Made by a program: the position numbers and the translations under genes | Part shown: positions 35,286 through 43,199 of the stretch, one piece after another | Numbering within the stretch: position 1 is the first letter of the stretch | How the letters are laid out: each line of letters starts with the position of its first letter | The notes under the pieces: generated by a model | Told to the model about the DNA's origin: nothing | Seen by the model: the letters and a program-made list of their open reading frames with translations, nothing else | The model's database searches: none | Source: Corynebacterium stercoris | GTDB lineage: Bacteria; Actinomycetota; Actinomycetes; Mycobacteriales; Mycobacteriaceae | Reading direction: 5' to 3' | Assembly: GCF_024160105.1 (NCBI RefSeq) | Contig: NZ_JAMFTQ010000018.1 | Coordinates: 1 to 43,232 of the forward strand | DNA length: 43,232 nucleotides

Positions 35286-36767
35286 TTAGTTGCCGGCGAG
35301 CTTCTCGCGCAGAGCAGCGAGCTGCTCGTCGGAAGCGAGGGAGCCACCCTGCTCCGCCTCAGCCTCGGCTGCCGGAGCGCCAGCCTCGGACTCGGAGGAG
35401 TAGTTGGTCTCAGAGGAGTAGTTGCCCTGGTCGGCGGACTGCTCCGCAGCCTCTGCGGCAGCGGCGCGGTGACGCTCGATCTGGGCGGTGTGAGCCTGGA
35501 AGCGGCGCTCTGCCTCGGCGTAGCGTGCCTCCCACTCCTGGCGAGCCTCCTCGAAGCCCTCCATCCACTCGTTGGTCTCCGGGTCGAAGCCCTCCGGGAA
35601 GATGTAGTTGCCCTGCTCGTCGTAGGAGTCGGCCATGCCGTAGCGGGACGGATCGAACTCCTCGGTGTAGTCCTCGTCAGCCTGCTTGAGGGAGAGGGAG
35701 ATGCGGCGACGCTCGAGGTCGATGTCGATGACCTTGACCATGACCTCTTCGCCAACGGCCACAACCTGGTCCGGCACCTCAACGTGGCGCTGAGCCAGCT
35801 CGGAGATGTGGACGAGGCCCTCGATGCCCTCCTCGACGCGCACGAACGCACCGAACGGGACGAGCTTGGTGACCTTGCCCGGGACGATCTGGCCCACAGC
35901 GTGGGTGCGGGCGAACACGCGCCACGGATCCTCCTGGGTGGCCTTCAGGGAGAGGGAGACGCGCTCGCGGTCGAGATCGACGTCGAGCACCTCCACGGTG
36001 ACCTCGTCACCCACGGTGACAACCTCGGACGGGTGGTCGATGTGCTTCCAGGACAGCTCGGAAACGTGCACCAGGCCGTCAACACCGCCGAGGTCCACGA
36101 AGGCACCGAAGTTGACGATGGAGGAAACGACACCCTTGCGGACCTGGCCCTTCTGCAGCTGGTGCAGGAAGTCGGAGCGGACCGCAGACTGGGTCTCCTC
36201 CAGGTACGCGCGGCGGGAAAGCACGACATTGTTGCGGTGCTTGTCCAGCTCGATGATCTTCGCCTCGAGCTCCTGGCCGATGTACGGATCCAGGTCGCGG
36301 ACGCGGCGCATCTCGACCAGGGAAGCCGGCAGGAAGCCGCGCAGGCCAATGTCGAGGATGAGGCCGCCCTTGACGACCTCGATGACCGTACCGGTAACCG
36401 GCTGGTCGTTGGCCTGCAGCTCCTCGATCGTGCCCCAAGCGCGCTCGTACTGCGCACGCTTCTTGGACAGGATCAGGCGGCCTTCCTTGTCCTCCTTGGT
36501 GAGGACCAGGGCATCGATCTCGTCGCCGACCTCTACGACCTCGTCCGGGTCGACGTCGTGCTTGATGGAAAGCTCGCGGGTCGGGATGACACCCTCAGTC
36601 TTGTAGCCGATGTCGAGCAGAACCTCATCGTGGTCCACCTTGACAACGGTGCCGGTGACAATGTCGCCATCGTTGAAGTACTTGATGGTCGCGTCAACTG
36701 CGGCAAGAAATTCCTCAGGGCCACCGATGTCGTTGATGGCAACCTGGGGTGCGTTGGAAGTGCGCAT
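35286..36767 (-). CDS. rpsA: 30S ribosomal protein S1
   Basis: Helps load mRNA onto the 30S subunit. 493 residues with four S1 OB-fold repeats (about 30-100, 120-185, 205-275, 290-360), each with GxVxxI...GxxVDIG-type strands; the third and fourth (VNFGAFVDLGGVDGLVH, VPFGAFVRVEEGIEGLVH) are the best conserved. The C-terminal 130 residues are acidic and low in complexity (SSETNYSSESEAGAPAAEAE), typical of actinobacterial S1. GGAG lies 11 bases before ATG 36767. On the minus strand CTCC (36794-36791) could pair with this GGAG (36782-36779) and hide it, a possible feedback point. Confidence 0.97.
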   Translation of the reverse strand: MRTSNAPQVAINDIGGPEEFLAAVDATIKYFNDGDIVTGTVVKVDHDEVLLDIGYKTEGVIPTRELSIKHDVDPDEVVEVGDEIDALVLTKEDKEGRLILSKKRAQYERAWGTIEELQANDQPVTGTVIEVVKGGLILDIGLRGFLPASLVEMRRVRDLDPYIGQELEAKIIELDKHRNNVVLSRRAYLEETQSAVRSDFLHQLQKGQVRKGVVSSIVNFGAFVDLGGVDGLVHVSELSWKHIDHPSEVVTVGDEVTVEVLDVDLDRERVSLSLKATQEDPWRVFARTHAVGQIVPGKVTKLVPFGAFVRVEEGIEGLVHISELAQRHVEVPDQVVAVGEEVMVKVIDIDLERRRISLSLKQADEDYTEEFDPSRYGMADSYDEQGNYIFPEGFDPETNEWMEGFEEARQEWEARYAEAERRFQAHTAQIERHRAAAAEAAEQSADQGNYSSETNYSSESEAGAPAAEAEAEQGGSLASDEQLAALREKLAGN

Positions 36768-37008
36768 ATGTAAATGTGCTCCGAAAAATAGGAGATCGTA
36801 TCTGACAGGAGCGCATCTCTCACCGCCCGCACATGCCGAGCACCGTACGGCAAAGGCCATCGGCGCAGGTTACGCTGGGGGAAGTGATCTCACGTCTGCA
36901 CAGGGAGGGCCCTCCTATTACGGCTCCAGCCTGCGCGACGCCTAGATGCGCCCCTAGTACAGTAGTGACTTTGCCCAGCTAAAGCAAATAAACCGAGGGA
37001 GCCAGACC

Positions 37009-37746
37009 GTGTCCGACGCATCCCGCGCGAACCGCGCCTTTTGGGACGCCGACGCAGCACGCTACCACGCCTCCCACCCCGAGTATCTCGCCGGTTTCCA
37101 CTGGTGCCCGGAGATGCTCGCCGAGGAAGACGCACACTTGCTTGGCGACGTTCGCGATGTGGCGGTCCTCGAGATTGGCTGCGGGTCGGCGCCGTGCGCC
37201 TCTTGGGTGGCTGCGCAGCAGTCAGGCGCCGGGTTCGTGGCCGGCTTCGACCTCTCTTCCGGGATGCTTGCGCGTGCCGACGGCTCAGTCCCCCTCGTGC
37301 AAGCCGATGTCCTGGCCATCCCCTTCGCGTCCGGCGTGTTCGACATTGTGTTCTCCGCCTTCGGCGGGTTGCCGTTCGTGCGCGATATCGATGCTGCTTT
37401 CGGCGAGGTCCGGCGCGTGCTTGCCGACGGAGGGAGATTCGTCTTCTCCGTCACCCACCCCATGCGCTGGGTCTTCCCCGACGACCCGGCATCAATGCAG
37501 GCCGAGATCAGTTACTTCCAGCGCGAGTACGAAGAGTACGACGAGAACGGCACCCTCACCTACGCCGAGTACCACCGCACTTTCGGCGACTGGGTCCGCA
37601 CGCTGGGCGCCGCCGGCTCCTGGCTCGCCGACGTGATCGAGCCGGAGTGGCCCGCCGACCTCGATCTGGAGTTCGGCCAGTGGTCCCCCGCCCGCGGGGC
37701 AATCTTCCCGGGCACCGCGATCTTCGTGGCGTTCAAGGCCGGGTAG
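37009..37746 (+). CDS. SAM-dependent methyltransferase
   Basis: 245 residues from GTG 37009; GAGGGAG lies 9 bases upstream. Class I methyltransferase: VLEIGCGSAPCASWV (motif I), GFDLSSGMLARA (motif II), PFASGVFDIVFSAFGGLPFV (motif post-II) and VLADGGRFVFSVTHPMRW. Related to the UbiE/YcgJ-type group; substrate unknown. TACAGT (about 36959-36964) is a possible -10 box. The 36768-37008 interval also holds the perfect palindrome GGAGGGCCCTCC near 36904 and otherwise nothing recognised. Common neighbour of rpsA/polA in corynebacteria. Confidence 0.9.
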   Translation: MSDASRANRAFWDADAARYHASHPEYLAGFHWCPEMLAEEDAHLLGDVRDVAVLEIGCGSAPCASWVAAQQSGAGFVAGFDLSSGMLARADGSVPLVQADVLAIPFASGVFDIVFSAFGGLPFVRDIDAAFGEVRRVLADGGRFVFSVTHPMRWVFPDDPASMQAEISYFQREYEEYDENGTLTYAEYHRTFGDWVRTLGAAGSWLADVIEPEWPADLDLEFGQWSPARGAIFPGTAIFVAFKAG

Positions 37747-37773
37747 GTGGCCGGGGCGCGACTGGCGCTGCGA

Positions 37774-37859
37774 GCTCCCGCTGACAGCTCCCAGGTGGCA
37801 GCCCCAGGTGGCAGCCCCAGGTGGCAGCCCAGCTGGCAGCTCCCGCTGACGGCTCCCAG
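37774..37859. repeat. Nested tandem repeat (13-base unit x4 within 21-base direct repeats)
   Basis: Four copies of a 12-13-base unit (C)CCCAGGTGGCAG occupy 37789-37839, the last with AGCTGG. They are enclosed by two 21-base direct repeats, GCTCCCGCTGAC followed by A or G and GCTCCCAG, at 37774-37794 and 37839-37859. Part of a 573-base gene-free stretch (37747-38319) between the methyltransferase and polA stop. Confidence 0.85.
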
Positions 37860-37928
37860 CTCGTAAGAATCTAAATATTCCTTCGGGGCGATTTTAACGT
37901 GCGCCATTTTCCCAGGTCAATCGGCTGT

Positions 37929-38074
37929 GAAGAACCTTAAGGAAAAAATTTCCGAATTCTTGCAGACGCAGGCCGGCGGCTGCACCCCCCAACCCTCAAG
38001 GTCAGGTTTTACCCCCGCTTCACCCCGCAGCGTTCCTCCAGTCGACAACCCCTCAGATTGAGTTAAGGTTCTTC
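37929..38074. repeat. 146-base segment bounded by perfect 12-base inverted repeats
   Basis: GAAGAACCTTAA (37929-37940) and its exact complement TTAAGGTTCTTC (38063-38074) enclose 122 bases with no coding frame of note. The ends could be those of a miniature mobile element or the arms of a long stem. No flanking target duplication is evident. Confidence 0.6.
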
Positions 38075-38144
38075 TTAGCTTCACGAGGCAGGGCGAACGG
38101 CGGAGCGGGGGGCGCCGAACAACATGCGGAAATGGAGCTGCCCG

Positions 38145-38305
38145 GTCCGGGGGAACCGGGCCCCGGGGGCGCAGAGAAATGGGGGTCTCTGCGGTGGGGC
38201 GGGCGGAGCGAGCACGGAGAAGATCGCACCGCCCGCCTCGCGGCACCCTCCCCGCCTCGCGCGGCACCCTCCCCCCATCGCGGCGCGCAGGATCACTAGC
38301 GCCGC
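38145..38305. repeat. GC-rich hairpins and a direct repeat downstream of polA
   Basis: Several structures follow one another: CCCGGT/ACCGGG (around 38141-38160), CAGAGA/TCTCTG (38172-38191), a direct repeat of CCCGCCTCGC(GC)GGCACCCTCC (38232-38251 and 38251-38273), and GCGGCGC/GCGCCGC (38280-38305). The last lies 15 bases past the polA stop and may terminate it, though no T tract follows. Confidence 0.55.
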
Positions 38306-38319
38306 GCCAGTGCAAGCCT

Positions 38320-40959
38320 CTAGTGCGCGGCGTCGTCCCAGTTCGCGCCGGTGCCGGCCGAAACCTCCAGAGGAACGAGCAGCTCGATGGCTCCGTCCAT
38401 CTCGCGTTCCACAATCTCGCGGACATGGTCGAGCTCGCCGGGCGCAACCTCCACGACGAGTTCGTCGTGGACCTGCAGCAGCACGCGCGAGGCGAGACCG
38501 TCCAAAGCGGCGTCGACACGGATCATGGCGACCTTGATGATGTCGGCGGCGGTGCCCTGAATCGGGGCGTTCAACGCGGCGCGCTCGGCGTTCTCGCGGG
38601 CGATGCGGTTGTCGGAGTTGAGTTCCGGCAGGTAGCGGCGGCGGCCGAACACCGTGGAGGTGTAGCCGTCGCGGCGGGCCTGCTCGACCACCTCGTCGAG
38701 GTAGCGCTTCACCCCGCCGAAGCGCTGGAAGTAGGCCTCCATGATCTGCTTCGCCTCGCCGGCGGAAATGCTCAGCTGGTTAGACAGGCCGAAGGCGGAC
38801 AGTCCGTACACGAGGCCGTACGACATCGCCTTGACGCGGCGGCGCAACTCGGGCGTCACCTGGTCGATCGGCACGTCGAAAACGCGGGAACCGACGAAGT
38901 TGTGCAAGTCCTCCCCCGCCCGGTACGCCTCAATCAACCCGGCGTCCTGGGAGAGGTGGGCCATGACGCGCATTTCGATCTGGCTGTAATCGGCCGTCAG
39001 CAAGCACTCGAAGCCCTCGCCCACGGTGAATGCGGAGCGGATGCGGCGGCCGGCCTCGGTGCGCACCGGAATGTTCTGCAGGTTCGGCTCGGCGGAGCTG
39101 AGGCGCCCGGTAGAGGCGACGGTCTGGTTGAAGGTGGTGTGGATGCGGCCGTCGGGCTGGACGGTCTTGATGAGGCCCTCGATGGTGGACTTCATCTTCT
39201 GGTACTCGCGGTGCGCGAGCAGGTGGTCCAGGAACGGGTGCGGGTGCTTCTCGGCGAGCGCCTCGATTTCGCCGGCGGCGGTGGAATAGCCAGTCTTGGT
39301 CTTCTTCGTTTTCGGCAGCGCGAGCTTGTCGAAGAGCACGACGGAGAGCTGCTTCGGGCTCGACAGGTTCAGCGTGGGTTCGCCGACAAGCTGGCGCGCC
39401 TCCTCCTCGACGAGATCAACCTTCTGTGTGTAGTCCTTGCGCAGCTCCTCGAGTACGTCGAGATCGACGGCGATGCCGGCGTGCTCCATCTCCGCGAGGA
39501 TGCTCACCAGCGGCAGCTCGAGATCGGCGTAGAGCTCGAAAGAATCGATGGCGCGCAGCTGCTCCGCCAGCTCCGCTGACAGCTCCAGGACTGCGGCGGC
39601 GGCATCGGTAAGCGAGGTGTCCCCGAGCAGGCTCAGCTGGTCCCCGCCGAGCGTGAGCTGGCGCTTCAGGTGGCGCTGGTACACATCCTCCAGCGCGTAG
39701 GTGCGCTGCCCGGGGCGCAGCAGGTAGGCGGCAATCGCGGTGTCGTGCGCAATCCCGCGCAGGGTCATGTCGCGTCCGCGCAGCATGTGGAACGCGGCCT
39801 TCGCCTCGTGCAGATACTTCGGCACGTCCGACTCGATCCACGCTTTCAGCGCCGCATCCTCGGCCGGTGTCAGGTCGGAGGCGTTGACCTGCACGGCGCG
39901 CCTGTGCTTATCGACGATTGCCAGCCCCACCACATCACCCATTCCGGGTGCCGGCGTGCCGGAGACGTAGAGGGCGAGACCGTCGCCCTCGCGCTGCGCC
40001 AACCATTCGTCGAGAGGCGTGTCCTCGACAACGACCTCGGGAAGCTCAACCGGCTGCGGGGTGTCGGAGGCGGCGCCGTCCGTCTTCACGGCGGCGAGGA
40101 TGCGCTCGCGGAGGTTCACGCCGAACTCGAGGTCGTCGAAGGCTTGGGCAACATCGGTGATCTCAGCGGGCTTCAGCTCGAGGTCGCCGGGTCCGACGGG
40201 AAGTTCGACGTCGGTGATCATCTGGGTGAGCGTCCGGTTCATCTGGACCTGCTCGATGCGCTCGCGGAAGTTCGCTCCCGCCTGGCCCTTGACCTCCTCG
40301 GCGTGCTCGATGAGCCCGTCGAGGGTGCCGTACTGGACGATCCACTTGGCGGCGGTCTTCTCCCCCACCTTCGGAATGCCCGGCAGGTTGTCGGACGGGT
40401 CGCCGCGCAGCGCCGCGTAGTCCGGGTACTGCACAGGCGTCAGGCCGTACTTTTTCTCCACCTCGTCCGGCGTGAAGCGGGTCATGGTGGACACGCCGCG
40501 AGTCGGGTAGAGCACCGTGATGGTGTCGTCGACGAGCTGCAGGTAGTCGCGGTCGCCGGTGACGATGACCACCTCGAAGTCGCCATCGGCCTTCGCCTCG
40601 GTGGTGAGCGTGGCCAGGATGTCGTCGGCTTCGTAGTGCTCCTTGGACAGGGTCACGATGCCGAGGTCGCCGAGCACGTCCTCAATGATGGGCACCTGGC
40701 CCTTGAACTCCGGCGGGGCGGCTTCGCGCTGCGCCTTGTACTCCGGGAACATCTCGGTGCGAAACGTCTGGCGGCCCACGTCGAACGCGACGGCGACGTG
40801 CGTCGGCTCCTCGTCGTTCAGGATGTTGGCCAGCATGGACAAGAATCCGTACACCGCGTTCGTGTGCTGTCCACCGGACGTGGAGAAGTTCTCCGCCGGG
40901 AGGGCGTAGAAGGCGCGGAACGCCATGGAGTGGCCGTCGATAAGCAAAAGGCGCTTCAT
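38320..40959 (-). CDS. polA: DNA polymerase I
   Basis: 879 residues. N-terminal 5' nuclease (1-295; LLIDGHSMAFRAFYAL, VTGDRDYLQLVDD, DNLPGIPKVGEKTA), a degenerate 3'-5' exonuclease region (about 320-500) and the polymerase domain: motif A DYSQIEMRVMAHLSQD, motif B RRRVKAMSYGLVYG, motif C VHDELVVE. The proofreading site lacks its acidic pair (VVGLAIVDKHRR where DxE is expected), as in other actinobacterial PolA, so the enzyme should have no editing activity. Fills gaps after UvrABC cuts and removes Okazaki primers. Begins ATG 40959. Confidence 0.97.
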   Translation of the reverse strand: MKRLLLIDGHSMAFRAFYALPAENFSTSGGQHTNAVYGFLSMLANILNDEEPTHVAVAFDVGRQTFRTEMFPEYKAQREAAPPEFKGQVPIIEDVLGDLGIVTLSKEHYEADDILATLTTEAKADGDFEVVIVTGDRDYLQLVDDTITVLYPTRGVSTMTRFTPDEVEKKYGLTPVQYPDYAALRGDPSDNLPGIPKVGEKTAAKWIVQYGTLDGLIEHAEEVKGQAGANFRERIEQVQMNRTLTQMITDVELPVGPGDLELKPAEITDVAQAFDDLEFGVNLRERILAAVKTDGAASDTPQPVELPEVVVEDTPLDEWLAQREGDGLALYVSGTPAPGMGDVVGLAIVDKHRRAVQVNASDLTPAEDAALKAWIESDVPKYLHEAKAAFHMLRGRDMTLRGIAHDTAIAAYLLRPGQRTYALEDVYQRHLKRQLTLGGDQLSLLGDTSLTDAAAAVLELSAELAEQLRAIDSFELYADLELPLVSILAEMEHAGIAVDLDVLEELRKDYTQKVDLVEEEARQLVGEPTLNLSSPKQLSVVLFDKLALPKTKKTKTGYSTAAGEIEALAEKHPHPFLDHLLAHREYQKMKSTIEGLIKTVQPDGRIHTTFNQTVASTGRLSSAEPNLQNIPVRTEAGRRIRSAFTVGEGFECLLTADYSQIEMRVMAHLSQDAGLIEAYRAGEDLHNFVGSRVFDVPIDQVTPELRRRVKAMSYGLVYGLSAFGLSNQLSISAGEAKQIMEAYFQRFGGVKRYLDEVVEQARRDGYTSTVFGRRRYLPELNSDNRIARENAERAALNAPIQGTAADIIKVAMIRVDAALDGLASRVLLQVHDELVVEVAPGELDHVREIVEREMDGAIELLVPLEVSAGTGANWDDAAH

Positions 40960-40995
40960 GTGCGCCCAGTGTAGTTGCGCGAGAAGAGCGCACCC

Positions 40996-41709
40996 CTACG
41001 CGCCCGTGGCCACCACAACCATCCAGATGGCCACCAAGTGCAGAATCGCCGCCACAATCGTGGCGGTGTGGAAATGCTCGTGATAGCCGTAGTAGCGCGC
41101 GGAGCGGCCGGGCCACTTGAAGCCGTACACCAGGGCGCCGAGTGTGTAGATCACGCCGCCGATGAAGATGAGGATGACCACGGCCGGGCTGGTCTCAGCC
41201 CAGAGCGTCGGCACGAGCGGGACGATAATCCAGCCGAGCCCCACGTACACCACCACGTCGAGCCAGCGAGGGTGGCTGATCCACACCAGATTGAGAATCA
41301 CGCCGAGGATCGCGCCGATCCACGCTACTGCCAGCATGATCGCGGCCGTGCGCGCCTCGAACACCATGATGCACAGCGGGGTGTACGTGGCCGCGATGAA
41401 GATCGCGATGGTGGCGTGGTCCGCGCGCCGCCACCACTGCACCGTCGCCGCGGAGCGCCACGGCCAGCGGTGGTACATCCCGGACACGCCGAACAGCGTG
41501 ATGATGCCCGCGCCGTAGATGGTCACGCCGAGCGCCTCTGGCCACGTCAGCGTCATCCACGAGAACGTGATCAGCACCGCGGATGCCAGCGCGAACAGCA
41601 GCGCGGCTCCGACGTGGAACCACCCACGCACCACCGGGCGCTCGCCGCGGTCCGCAACGACGTAGCTGCGCTCGACCTGGCCGTCTTTGAGCTCGCGAGT
41701 GATGGTCAC
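40996..41709 (-). CDS. Hemolysin III / TrhA-family membrane protein
   Basis: 237 residues with seven transmembrane segments. YHRWPWRS after the second, RADHATIAIFIAATYTPL in the middle and the C-terminal GYHEHFHTATIVAAILH carry the His residues of the PAQR/hemolysin III (TrhA) family, putative metal-dependent membrane hydrolases. TrhA affects membrane fluidity in some bacteria; haemolysis is a historical name only. GTG start at 41709. Follows polA's start by 36 bases in opposite sense of reading order (both on the minus strand). Confidence 0.92.
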   Translation of the reverse strand: MTITRELKDGQVERSYVVADRGERPVVRGWFHVGAALLFALASAVLITFSWMTLTWPEALGVTIYGAGIITLFGVSGMYHRWPWRSAATVQWWRRADHATIAIFIAATYTPLCIMVFEARTAAIMLAVAWIGAILGVILNLVWISHPRWLDVVVYVGLGWIIVPLVPTLWAETSPAVVILIFIGGVIYTLGALVYGFKWPGRSARYYGYHEHFHTATIVAAILHLVAIWMVVVATGA

Positions 41710-41756
41710 GCTGGTAAGTCAACCACGAAGCGGACGTTCGCGGTAGGGGCACTTGC

Positions 41757-42068
41757 TTGCCGACGATCACTTCACGCCACTCGCAGTACGTTGAGCCTGA
41801 TCCGAACACCGAATATTTTGTTCTGGAGCTGGATAGCCCGCAGCAGGTACGTGGGCGTATTGCTGGCGAGCACACCACTCGGGAAGTAAAGCAGTTCAAA
41901 CTAGGCGAGCGTGCGACTGGCCAAGGTACGGGTATTGAGTGGGACCAGTACGTAGGTAAGCGGGTACGCATCACAGCCCCCGGCGATGCGATTTCGTACC
42001 CATCTGACACCAGCATGCCGCTCGGGATGCCGGGCTTCGGTTCAACCTTCAACTACAAGGTGTTGTAG
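41757..42068 (+). CDS. Orphan ORF, possibly a gene remnant
   Basis: 103 residues from TTG 41757; a TAA stop lies 14 codons upstream in frame and no ATG or GTG is available, so the true N-terminus may be missing. The sequence (YVEPDPNTEYFVLELDSPQQ, VKQFKLGERATGQGTGIEWD) is soluble and looks like real coding sequence with lower GC than polA or trhA. I do not recognise a family. Neither a ribosome-binding site nor a good -10 box is seen. It converges on the LysE-type exporter with 9 bases between stops. Treat as a hypothetical protein or decayed fragment. Confidence 0.45.
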   Translation: MPTITSRHSQYVEPDPNTEYFVLELDSPQQVRGRIAGEHTTREVKQFKLGERATGQGTGIEWDQYVGKRVRITAPGDAISYPSDTSMPLGMPGFGSTFNYKVL

Positions 42069-42077
42069 CGCCCAGTT

Positions 42078-42731
42078 CTAGTTTACGAACGCCCCGAGAC
42101 CAATCACGCCGTCTCTAATCATCCACATTGCTAATACGACAAAGATGGTTCCAGTGATGATGTCTACTAGGTAGCCGTAACGGTCAAGGAACCCAGCGAA
42201 CACGTCAACCAAGAGTGCGAATCCAGCGGACATGATGAAACCAATCAAGACCAAGCTAAGCAGAATAATTGCGAACCATTCCCAGCCCATCTCAGGTTTC
42301 ACAAACTGCGCAAAGACGGCGCCGAAAAATAAGACTGACTTGGGGTTCGATAGGTTCGTTGCCATTCCCACTCGAAAGGCTTGGCTGGCTGCATGCGACT
42401 CACCTTTCGCATCAGCGGGCATTGTGCTAGTTCCTGACCCCCATGCCTTAAAGCCGCTTCTTACCGCGCCAACGCCCATATAGATAAGATATGCGCCGCC
42501 GACCAGCTGTAGCACTGCAAGTAGCTGTGGGGCAGCTTGCATCAAGGCGCTCAGCCCAAGCAGTGATGCCGCAATCCAAATTGCGTAGCCCGCCATAATC
42601 CCGGTCGCGCAAGCCACGCCAGCAGCACGGGATTTAACACTAAAACGAATAATCTGGACAACATCGGGTCCTGGGACAGCGACGGCTGCCGCGAACACAC
42701 CAATAAGCGCCAAGAAGTCGGTAAGCAGCAC
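42078..42731 (-). CDS. LysE/RhtB-family amino-acid exporter
   Basis: 217 residues, about six transmembrane helices. AVPGPDVVQIIRFSVKSRAA near the N-terminus and NPKSVLFFGAVFAQFV in the middle are the LysE/RhtB signatures. Exports amino acids or related small molecules; substrate not predictable. GTG start at 42731, with GGAGAG 3 bases upstream. Base use is less GC-rich than in the housekeeping genes, in keeping with the accessory right-hand tail. No LysG-type regulator is adjacent. Confidence 0.88.
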   Translation of the reverse strand: MLLTDFLALIGVFAAAVAVPGPDVVQIIRFSVKSRAAGVACATGIMAGYAIWIAASLLGLSALMQAAPQLLAVLQLVGGAYLIYMGVGAVRSGFKAWGSGTSTMPADAKGESHAASQAFRVGMATNLSNPKSVLFFGAVFAQFVKPEMGWEWFAIILLSLVLIGFIMSAGFALLVDVFAGFLDRYGYLVDIITGTIFVVLAMWMIRDGVIGLGAFVN

Positions 42732-42776
42732 GGTCTCTCCCCGATCAATCGCAATTCCTGACGGGCGATCCTAAGA

Positions 42777-42816
42777 CCGCCCCCCCCCGGGGAGTTATAC
42801 CTCGGGGGGATTTCGG
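42777..42816 (-). other. G/C-tract hairpin upstream of the LysE-family gene
   Basis: A run of nine C (42780-42788) followed by GGGG, then 11 bases further a run of six G (42804-42809 region), can fold back on itself. It stands about 45 bases before the GTG start, in the mRNA leader. The long homopolymer could slip. No known riboswitch class is recognised. Confidence 0.35.
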
Positions 42817-42882
42817 AAAACTCTTTGGCCACTACCAACGCGGCCTCGCTTTAGCCTAAGTTCCACGACCTTTGGTGTTTAG

Positions 42883-43116
42883 TTCCAAATCGATCCTAGC
42901 CGCCCCCTACACCTTGGCCTCAGACAGGAAATTGGAGGCGCACGTTCGCCAACCCGTGGATTGGATAGGGATTGTTTCGGGGATGCCCTAATCCTTGGGG
43001 GTACGGTCGCAGGTAGCCTGATCGCAGCACCGGAAACTTTGGGTGCGTCTCTCGCGGCGGGTGCGGTTGTTGCAGGGTCAGAGTGGAATGCCCTTAACTC
43101 ATGCTTCGGTGTTTAG
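42883..43116 (+). CDS. Bacteriocin-like small peptide frame (start unclear, possibly truncated)
   Basis: Open from the codon after a stop at 42880 to TAG 43114-43116. The only usual start codon is TTG 42961, giving 51 residues. The C-terminal part has the composition of an unmodified class II bacteriocin: RDCFGDALILGGTVAGSLIA, then APETLGASLAAGAVVAGSEW and NALNSCFGV, rich in Gly, Ala and Val, with two Cys near the ends that could form a disulphide. Upstream in frame is LRQEIGGARSP, which resembles a double-glycine cleavage site although the -4 residue is Glu. No ATG or GTG begins this frame, so the leader may be lost. No transporter or immunity gene is visible in the window. Confidence 0.4.
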   Translation, partial: FQIDPSRPLHLGLRQEIGGARSPTRGLDRDCFGDALILGGTVAGSLIAAPETLGASLAAGAVVAGSEWNALNSCFGV

Positions 43117-43150
43117 ACCACGTGTTTAGTAACGGTGTGGTGGGTATCGG

Positions 43151-43189
43151 GTAACACCCGGGTGGGTTTGGAGTAACACCCAGGTGTTG
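43151..43189. repeat. Two operator-like palindromes in direct repeat
   Basis: GTAACACCCGGGTG (43151-43164) and GTAACACCCAGGTG (43173-43186) are 22 bases apart, about two helical turns. Each carries a palindrome: CACCCGGGTG, and AACACC-CA-GGTGTT. This looks like a tandem binding site or the internal repeats of a mobile-element end. Confidence 0.5.
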
Positions 43190-43199
43190 TGGGGTGGGG

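Noticed and set aside
37774..37859. Possible CRISPR array
   Set aside because: Repeat units are 13 bases and directly joined without spacers, and no cas genes are in the window.
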